A stretch of DNA of 12,913 nucleotides from a bacterium (GTDB taxonomy: Bacteria > Desulfobacterota > Anaeroferrophillalia > Anaeroferrophillales > Tharpellaceae): assembly GCA_029935295.1 (NCBI GenBank), contig JAOZKP010000057.1, positions 1 through 12,913 on the forward strand, in the 5' to 3' direction. This document shows positions 6,921 to 12,913 of the stretch, piece after piece. The translations under genes were made by a program, and so were the position numbers. Under the pieces are notes generated by a model. That model made no database searches. It was not told the DNA's origin and worked only from the letters and a program-made list of their open reading frames with translations. Numbering within the stretch: position 1 is the first letter of the stretch; each line of letters begins with the position of its first letter.

Positions 6921-7850
6921 TCATTGCAGGCATTGGCTGTAGCTTTCCAGCTCACCTTTTAATTTATTGGTTAGATCACGGTTTTCAATAATCACAATAT
7001 CCGGCAGCCACTGTTTCACCAGGCTCAGCACCTCAGAATCAGCAAAGTATGCCATTATAACCAGCAGACTGTCGTCTTTCACACTCTCAATTGTTAAAGC
7101 TACCGGCAAATTACGTTCAAGGTAGAGTCGGGCGACACCGGAAATTTTAAGTTTTACGGTGCGGCACTCTTCGCAGACCCAGGGGCTGAAAATCGCATCC
7201 GAAAAACTCTCGAGTTCAGCCATAATTTCCGCATCGATTTTGTAGTTTCCGGGATGAATAACCGGGGCCGTAATTTTTTTTAGATAAAAACTTTTCAGCC
7301 GGGTTTCGTTAAGATCGTAGGCCAGCAGGTACCAGAACCCTTTGAGGTTGGCAAGACGGTACGGGTGGACCGTATATTTTTTCACCTCTCCCCGGTTGTT
7401 ACAGTACGAAAAGCCGACTTGCTGCCGCAGAGCTACAGCCTGATTCAAAAGTCGGAAAATATCGCCGCAGCTTGAAATGTCTTCAAGATTGAGGTGAAAC
7501 AGAAAACAGGAGGTGCTGAAACTCCGGCCTTTAATAAAATTATCGGCAATTTTAGTGTAACCGGCATCAACATTCCGGATCATAGCCGCCAGCAGATCAG
7601 CAACCAGAATTGCATCAGGTTCACTCGTACCCCGCAGCCTATAATCTCCCATAAAACAGTAGCGGCCGTCCACCTCCCGCCGTTCAATCGGCAGATGACT
7701 CAAGCGTTCATTAAGATCCTTCTGCACCGTTCTTACGGTTACCCCGAATTCCGCCGCCAGCTCCTTAACGTCAAGAGCCTCACCGATATTCAGACGACAG
7801 ATAATCGTCGTCAAACGGTACATCGCTTTATCATATTCCGGCTTAGCCAT
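6921..7850 (-). CDS. WYL domain-containing transcriptional regulator
   Basis: A 309-residue regulator. An N-terminal winged helix-turn-helix of the DeoR/HTH_11 type covers about residues 9-60, with a clear helix-turn-helix at LDVKELAAEFGVTVRTVQKDL (27-47, printed here in part as a landmark). A central WYL domain spans about 130-200, with the namesake residues in FWYLLAYD (172-179). A WCX-type C-terminal extension covers about 230-309. WYL domains are thought to bind nucleic-acid or nucleotide ligands, and these regulators often control DNA-damage or phage-defence genes. The ATG at 7850 has AGGG 6 nt upstream. It is divergent from sbcDC and upstream of a sirtuin. Control of sbcDC or of its own operon is a reasonable guess and is not shown by any operator I could find. 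Confidence 0.9.
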   Translation of the reverse strand: MAKPEYDKAMYRLTTIICRLNIGEALDVKELAAEFGVTVRTVQKDLNERLSHLPIERREVDGRYCFMGDYRLRGTSEPDAILVADLLAAMIRNVDAGYTKIADNFIKGRSFSTSCFLFHLNLEDISSCGDIFRLLNQAVALRQQVGFSYCNNRGEVKKYTVHPYRLANLKGFWYLLAYDLNETRLKSFYLKKITAPVIHPGNYKIDAEIMAELESFSDAIFSPWVCEECRTVKLKISGVARLYLERNLPVALTIESVKDDSLLVIMAYFADSEVLSLVKQWLPDIVIIENRDLTNKLKGELESYSQCLQ

Positions 7851-7871
7851 TAACTTCCCTACGCTTAAATC

Positions 7872-8048
7872 TTAAGAGGTAACCATCCCCGGCTGCATAA
7901 TCTGCCGTGAGAGACTAAATTCGCGATAGAGGGCAATCTCACCCGCCAAAGCCTTCATCGCCCATCCGAGAATAAAGACATCATCAAGCCAGCCGATATA
8001 TAGTATGAAATCAGGAATAATATCCACCATAAAACATGAAACGAACAT
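7872..8048 (-). pseudogene. Truncated DUF1232 (YkvA-like) remnant
   Basis: A short minus-strand frame of 58 codons encodes the second half of a DUF1232 domain: VDIIPDF, then YIGWLDDVFILGWAMKAL and EIALYREF. This matches the family signature in which a PxDxIPDxxPxxGxxDD block follows a hydrophobic helix. Typical members have roughly 50 more residues upstream. Here the frame is closed by TAA a little upstream of the first Met (8048), and I could not find the missing half in the other frames. No good ribosome-binding site is apparent. It ends 21 bp before the WYL gene on the same strand, so it may have been the first gene of that unit before it decayed. A genuine small protein is possible but less likely. 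Confidence 0.6.
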
Positions 8049-8157
8049 GTGAGTTCGCCGGGAGAAACTTTTTTATTTTTTTGAACTCTTTTTTCAGCAA
8101 TATCCAGCCAGGAAATTGCTTATTTCATGTAAATGAGTTATGTAGTTGCCCGGCGGC

Positions 8158-8253
8158 ATGGTATTACGAATTGTCAGAAAATCAGGAAAAAGATTGCCAA
8201 TGCATTGCAGAAATTTGCGGCGGCAACCAAACCTTAACAAGGTATCTGCTTGA
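8158..8253 (+). CDS. Possible 31-residue basic leader ORF before sbcD
   Basis: An ATG frame of 31 codons encodes a peptide rich in Arg and Lys (MVLRIVRKSGKRLP, then CRNLRRQPNLNK). Its TGA overlaps the sbcD TTG start as TTGA, the layout of translational coupling. It has no convincing ribosome-binding site and no recognisable family, so it may be chance. Confidence 0.2.
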   Translation: MVLRIVRKSGKRLPMHCRNLRRQPNLNKVSA

Positions 8254-9569
8254 GAATTCTCCACACATCAGACTGGCATCTGGGACGTTCGCTCTATGGC
8301 CGCAAACGTTATGACGAGTTTGCGGCCTTTCTCGACTGGCTCTACCATACTCTCGAAACTGAGAAAGTTGATGTGCTGCTGGTCGCCGGCGACGTTTTCG
8401 ACACCAGCACCCCCGGCAACCGGGCGCAGGAGCTCTACTACCAGTTTCTCTGCCGGGTGGCCGGTTCTTCCTGCTGTCGTCATATCGTGGTTACCGCCGG
8501 CAACCACGACTCTCCCGCTTTTCTCAATGCCCCGAAAGAGCTTCTGCGGGTTCTGAATGTCTATGTCATCGGCGCCTCAACCGAAAACCCCGAAGATGAG
8601 GTGCTGGTTCTGGACAAAGATGCCGCCGATGAATCGGTAATTGTCTGCGCCGTCCCCTACCTGCGGGATAAAGATATCCGCAACGTCACCACCGGTGAAT
8701 CAGTCGATGATAAAAGCCGAAAACTGCGGGAAGGTGTGCAAAATCATTACGCACAAGTGGTCGCAATTGCCGAAACAAAACGGACTGAACTTTTAGAGGC
8801 TCGGACCGACCCGACGACACCCACAACTTCAGCAAAAAAATCGACCCCGATTATCGCCATGGGCCATCTCTTTACCGCCGGCGGCAAAACCGTTGACGGC
8901 GACGGCGTGCGGGAACTTTATGTCGGCTCTCTGGCCCATATCGATAAAAACGGATTTTCACCGGCGATCGATTATCTCGCTCTCGGCCATCTCCATGTCC
9001 CTCAGGTTGTCGACGGGGCTGAACATATGCGCTATTCAGGGGCACCGATAGCAATGGGTTTCGGCGAAGCCCGACAGGAGAAAAGTGTTGTTCTGGTTGA
9101 GTTCAAACAGCAGACAACCCAATCCGCCTCCGAAATCAACCGGAATTCCGCTGCTGCGGCCCCGAAACCGGCAATAACCCTGCTCCCGGTCCCGACATTT
9201 CAGTCGTTAGTCAGCATTTCCGGTACGCTTGAAGATATAATCGCCGGAATCAACCAACTGAAACTCGAGCAGAGCTCAGCCTGGCTTGAAATCGAATATA
9301 CCGGCACCGAACTTGTCGGCAATCTGCGCGAACAGATCGAAGAGGCGCTGGCGGACTCGACAATGGAGATCCGGAGAATAAAAAACCGCCAGGTTTTCAA
9401 CCGGGTTTTACACCGTATTCACGACACCGAAACCCTGGATGACCTGAATGAACACGAAGTTTTCCGACGCTGTCTCGATACATTCAAAATCGCCGAAAGT
9501 GACCGTCCGGAAATGCTCGAATCATACAATGAGATAATAAACTCCCTGGCCGAAGATGAAAATCCTTAA
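8250..9569 (+). CDS. sbcD: Exonuclease SbcCD subunit D (Mre11-type nuclease)
   Basis: A 439-residue calcineurin-like phosphoesterase, the nuclease subunit of SbcCD. The metal-binding motifs appear in order: DWHLGR (Asp8, His10), GDVFD (Asp48), GNHD (Asn85, His86), MGHLF (His206) and LGHLH (His247, His249). The capping and C-terminal SbcC-binding region (DDLNEHEVFRRCL) is present. With SbcC it opens DNA hairpins and protein-blocked ends in an Mn2+- and ATP-dependent way and degrades palindromic DNA. TTG at 8250 is the start: it gives the standard MRILHTSDWHLG beginning, with AAGG 7 nt upstream. A low-complexity Thr/Pro linker (about residues 186-200) precedes MGHLF and is a likely lineage-specific loop. 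The last 14 nt overlap sbcC, pointing to one operon and coupled translation. Confidence 0.96.
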   Translation: MRILHTSDWHLGRSLYGRKRYDEFAAFLDWLYHTLETEKVDVLLVAGDVFDTSTPGNRAQELYYQFLCRVAGSSCCRHIVVTAGNHDSPAFLNAPKELLRVLNVYVIGASTENPEDEVLVLDKDAADESVIVCAVPYLRDKDIRNVTTGESVDDKSRKLREGVQNHYAQVVAIAETKRTELLEARTDPTTPTTSAKKSTPIIAMGHLFTAGGKTVDGDGVRELYVGSLAHIDKNGFSPAIDYLALGHLHVPQVVDGAEHMRYSGAPIAMGFGEARQEKSVVLVEFKQQTTQSASEINRNSAAAAPKPAITLLPVPTFQSLVSISGTLEDIIAGINQLKLEQSSAWLEIEYTGTELVGNLREQIEEALADSTMEIRRIKNRQVFNRVLHRIHDTETLDDLNEHEVFRRCLDTFKIAESDRPEMLESYNEIINSLAEDENP

Positions 9570-12500
9570 GCTCCGTTTCAAGAACCTGAACTCACTCTAC
9601 GGTGAATGGTGCATCGATTTCACCACCCCTGAATATGTCGCTAATGGCATCTTCGCCATAACCGGGCCGACCGGATCCGGCAAATCGACGATCCTGGATG
9701 CCATCTGCCTGGCACTCTACGGCGCCACCCCCCGACTCGGTAAAATCACTAAAAACAGCAACGAAATAATGTCGCGGCAAACTGGTGAATGTTTTGCTGA
9801 AGTCACCTTTGCCGCCGCAGCCGGACAATTTATTTGCCATTGGCAACAACATCGAGCCCGCAAAAAAGCGACCGGCAATCTGATTGAAACCCGGCACGAA
9901 ATTGCCGATGCCGACAGCGGCACCATCCTCGAATCGAAAAAACGAAATGTTGCGACGGTTATCGAGCAGAAAACCGGAATGAACTTTGAACGCTTCACCC
10001 GTTCAATCCTGCTGGCACAGGGCGGCTTTGACACCTTCCTGAAAGCCGACTCAGATCACCGCGCCCCGATATTGGAGCAGATTACCGGCAGTGAAATCTA
10101 CACTGAGATTTCAAAACGGGTCCACGAACGCCAGCGGGATGAACGGGAAAAACTCAGCCTGCTCCAGGCGGAAACCGCCGGCATCGCTATTTTAACAGAT
10201 GAACAGGAAGCCGGGATAACCACTGAACTCGAAGAACAACAAAAATCCGAGAACCGTTTGGCCGCTGAATATCAGAAAATCGAAACCGCCGTTCTCTGGC
10301 TCAACAGCATTGATAAACTGCGCCGGGAAATTGCTGTATTGACCCAGGAAAACGTAACTCAGGCGCAGATCAATGCGGCATTCGAACCGGAACGGAAAAA
10401 ACTTGCCCAGGCCCAAAAAGCGGCCGAACTTGAAGGCGAATTTGCCACCTTAAGCACGCTTCGCCAGCAACATAAATCAGATCAGGTCCAACTTGAAATT
10501 ATCACAAATGAGCTTCCTGAGAAAGAACAGGCCGTCGCTCTTCAAGAAAAGATCCTGAAAAATGCTATGGCGGCCGTCGGCAAAGCCAAAGCAGAGCAGA
10601 AAACTATCGCCCAAACAATCCGGCAAGTCCGCCTGCTGGATCAGCAGCTTGCAGATCGCAATACGGCAATTGACACCCAGGAAAAGGAGTACCGAAAACT
10701 TTCAAATCAAATCAGCGCACAGCAGCAGAACCTGAAACAATTTCAGGAGAATCTCAAAACCGTCCAGCAGGAGATTGAACGAGTACAGGAGTATCAATCA
10801 GCAAACCGCCGGGATGAAAGTCTCACCACTCAACTTGCCGGGATCAGGGAACAGACAAACAACCTGCAGGAGATCGCAAATAATATCGCGGCAAAAGAAA
10901 AAACGCTGCGGGCAGCTGAAAGAAAGCTGAAGAACGCCACGAAAGATGTAAATTCGCAAACACTTGCATTAAACAAGCAGCAGCAGGAAAATCAGTCCTC
11001 TCAGAAACTTATTCAGCAGAAGAAAGCTGAGCTGCAGGATTTACTGAAAAATCGGCTTCTGCGTGAATACCGCAGCGAAAAGGAGAATCTCCTGAAAGAG
11101 ATGTTGTTTCTCCACAAAATCTCTGAGCTCGAAACCGAGAGAGATCTGCTCACAGACGGCAAACCCTGCCCGCTCTGCGGCGCTACGACACACCCTTTTG
11201 CCAAAGCCGATACCCCTGAAATCAGTTCTACCGAAAAAAAGATTAACACTATAACGCATATAATCGACCAGGCTGAGCAGCTTGAGAACAGCATCAGACA
11301 GCTTGAACTCACTGAAAAAGAGGACCTGGCAAAGGTTAACGATATTGAAAAATTGCTTGTCAAATCCTTAAATGAAAAGAAAAACTGTGAAAAGAACCGG
11401 GATCTCATCATAACCGAGCTTGACCAACTCAAACAGCACATAACCCAATCGCAGGCTGCATTATTGGCCCGCCTCAAACCGCTGGAGATTAATGAGATAC
11501 CGGCAGACAACCCGGACAAACTCCTGGTTTCTCTCCAGAGCCGTTATGATAGATGGCTTGATATGCAGGATAAAAAAGAATCAATTACTAAACAAAGTAA
11601 TGATCTTAGCAATGAAACCGAAAGAGTTACAGCGATAATTACAACCCTTAATCACGCCGCCGATGATAAAAAATCGTCCCTGATCATAAACCGTAAAGAG
11701 TATGACAACCTGCTCTCGGAAAGACGCAGATTATTCGGTAGCAAAAACCCTGAAATTGAGGAGTCCCGTTTAGAAAAAGCGGTCATCGATGCCGAAATCA
11801 ACGAAAAAACGGCCCGAGAAAAACGGGAGCAGGCGCAGCAGGCATTGAGCACCGCCAAAGTACAGATCACATCTTTACAAAAACGTATCCGGGAAAGAGA
11901 TTCCGAAATCCAGACCGAAGCCGCAGGGTTCATCACCAATCTGCAGAAAACCGGCTTTGCCGACGAAGCAGAGTTTCTTATCTGTCGCCTGCCGGCGGCA
12001 GAGCGACATCAGTTAGACCTGCGGGCCCGGGAGATTGACAAATTACTGAACGAACTTAAAACCCGGAAGAAAGACCGTGAAAACCGCTTGAACGAAGAGC
12101 TGACAAAAAAAGTTACTGCGGCTGAACTCTCTGAGCTGCTGCCGGAACAGGAAAAGCTCAGCGCGGCTTTAAAAGAGCTTCGTGACGAAATCGGCGGCCG
12201 CAAACAGAGATTAGCTGACAACCGGCAGGCCCGGGCAAAAATCAAAGAGAAACAAGCTGTAATTGAAGCCCAAAAACGTGAATGCCATAAGTGGGAAAAG
12301 CTGCATAGCCTGATCGGCTCGGCCGACGGCAAAAAATTCCGCAACTTTGCCCAGGGGTTGACATTTGAACTCATGGTCGCCCACGCTAACCAGCAGCTTG
12401 AAAAAATGACTGACCGCTACCTTCTGCTGCGCGATGACAAAGAACCGCTCGAACTCAATGTTGTGGATAACTATCAGGCCGGCGAAATCCGCTCGACCAA

Positions 12501-12804
12501 AAACCTCTCCGGCGGCGAAAGTTTTATCGTCAGCCTGGCCCTGGCTTTAGGTCTTGCCAAAATGGCCAGCCGCAGAGTCCGGGTTGACTCTCTCTTTCTC
12601 GATGAGGGTTTCGGCACCCTCGACGAAGAGGCCCTGGAGACCGCTCTGGAAACCCTGGCAAATTTACAGCAAGACAGCAAACTCATCGGCATCATCTCCC
12701 ATGTCCCGGCCCTGAAAGAGCGAATCAGCGCCCGGATAAACATCCTCCCGGGCCCCGGTGGCAAAAGCCTGATCAACGGCCCGGGCTGCCAGAACATCAA
12801 TTAA
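9556..12804 (+). CDS. sbcC: Exonuclease SbcCD subunit C (Rad50-type ATPase)
   Basis: A 1082-residue SMC-like ATPase, close to the length of E. coli SbcC. The N-terminal ATPase half has Walker A GPTGSGKST (37-45) and the Q-loop region LLAQGGFDTFL. Two long coiled-coil arms rich in Glu, Lys and Gln flank the zinc hook CPLCG (Cys538, Cys541), which sits almost exactly mid-protein. The C-terminal half has the ABC signature LSGGES (984-989) and Walker B LFLDEGFGTLD with Asp1016 and Glu1017. It binds SbcD and uses ATP to regulate its nuclease on hairpins and DNA ends. The ATG at 9556 lies within the end of sbcD and has only a weak ribosome-binding site, which fits translational coupling. No truncation or missing residue is seen. 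Confidence 0.97.
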   Translation: MKILKLRFKNLNSLYGEWCIDFTTPEYVANGIFAITGPTGSGKSTILDAICLALYGATPRLGKITKNSNEIMSRQTGECFAEVTFAAAAGQFICHWQQHRARKKATGNLIETRHEIADADSGTILESKKRNVATVIEQKTGMNFERFTRSILLAQGGFDTFLKADSDHRAPILEQITGSEIYTEISKRVHERQRDEREKLSLLQAETAGIAILTDEQEAGITTELEEQQKSENRLAAEYQKIETAVLWLNSIDKLRREIAVLTQENVTQAQINAAFEPERKKLAQAQKAAELEGEFATLSTLRQQHKSDQVQLEIITNELPEKEQAVALQEKILKNAMAAVGKAKAEQKTIAQTIRQVRLLDQQLADRNTAIDTQEKEYRKLSNQISAQQQNLKQFQENLKTVQQEIERVQEYQSANRRDESLTTQLAGIREQTNNLQEIANNIAAKEKTLRAAERKLKNATKDVNSQTLALNKQQQENQSSQKLIQQKKAELQDLLKNRLLREYRSEKENLLKEMLFLHKISELETERDLLTDGKPCPLCGATTHPFAKADTPEISSTEKKINTITHIIDQAEQLENSIRQLELTEKEDLAKVNDIEKLLVKSLNEKKNCEKNRDLIITELDQLKQHITQSQAALLARLKPLEINEIPADNPDKLLVSLQSRYDRWLDMQDKKESITKQSNDLSNETERVTAIITTLNHAADDKKSSLIINRKEYDNLLSERRRLFGSKNPEIEESRLEKAVIDAEINEKTAREKREQAQQALSTAKVQITSLQKRIRERDSEIQTEAAGFITNLQKTGFADEAEFLICRLPAAERHQLDLRAREIDKLLNELKTRKKDRENRLNEELTKKVTAAELSELLPEQEKLSAALKELRDEIGGRKQRLADNRQARAKIKEKQAVIEAQKRECHKWEKLHSLIGSADGKKFRNFAQGLTFELMVAHANQQLEKMTDRYLLLRDDKEPLELNVVDNYQAGEIRSTKNLSGGESFIVSLALALGLAKMASRRVRVDSLFLDEGFGTLDEEALETALETLANLQQDSKLIGIISHVPALKERISARINILPGPGGKSLINGPGCQNIN

Positions 12805-12855
12805 TCCAACTGAATCTCCCCAAACACCCGTCATCCTAAATCACCCTGTCAGCAA

Positions 12856-12908
12856 ATTCATACTTTAGTATTACCCTTTTCCGCCTATTTTAATAAGATT
12901 CATACTTT
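12856..12908. repeat. 11-bp direct repeat after sbcC
   Basis: ATTCATACTTT occurs at 12856-12866 and again at 12898-12908, 42 bp apart, in the A+T-rich stretch past the sbcC stop. The function is unknown. I see no clear terminator for sbcC before the window ends. Confidence 0.4.
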
Positions 12909-12913
12909 CTACC

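Noticed and set aside
8036..8314. 92-codon plus-strand open frame before sbcD
   Set aside because: It runs 65 nt into sbcD in another frame, has no recognisable domain, and its start lies opposite the DUF1232 remnant.
11013..11519. 168-codon minus-strand frame rich in Ser and Phe inside sbcC
   Set aside because: It is the antisense shadow of the Glu/Lys/Gln-rich coiled coil; such reverse frames stay open by composition alone.

Overview
The window looks like a bacterial chromosome, probably Gram-negative. It has Shine-Dalgarno sites, several TTG/GTG starts, a lipoprotein signal, an SbcCD pair and a WYL regulator. Gene content would fit a Desulfobacterota/proteobacterial genome, but that is an impression from protein style and not a demonstrated assignment. 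By eye, base composition is uneven: the sbcDC end is richer in G+C, while the stretch upstream of the Fic gene and the lipoprotein gene are clearly richer in A+T.

Left part (1-3843), an accessory or defence-type cluster. It opens with the C-terminal 288 residues of a type I restriction HsdR subunit, cut by the window edge. Next come a RhuM-family gene on the same strand and a class II Fic-domain gene convergent to it. The Fic promoter region is the most striking non-coding sequence here. Seven copies of a 12-bp element, consensus GTAAAATnATTA, lie at spacings of 20, 30, 30, 53, 20 and 30 bp. The three proximal copies sit on or next to a good promoter (TTGACA, 17 bp, TATCTT). This looks like an operator array on helical phasing.

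Middle part (3844-6054). A largely empty 345-bp stretch leads into an isolated KAS III (FabH-like) condensing enzyme with an intact Cys-His-Asn triad. It is followed by a convergent, unrecognised lipoprotein gene.

Right part (6145-12913). On the minus strand, a truncated DUF1232 (YkvA-like) remnant, a WYL-domain transcription regulator, a sirtuin and the lipoprotein follow one another with short gaps and may be co-transcribed. The sirtuin has lost most of the usual zinc cysteines and carries His in place of the deacylase-specificity Tyr. Running the other way is sbcD-sbcC, overlapping by 14 nt and encoding the Mre11/Rad50-type SbcCD nuclease with all key motifs present. The WYL regulator sits divergently next to this DNA-repair pair. 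Since WYL regulators are often tied to DNA damage or defence, a regulatory link is possible but not shown.
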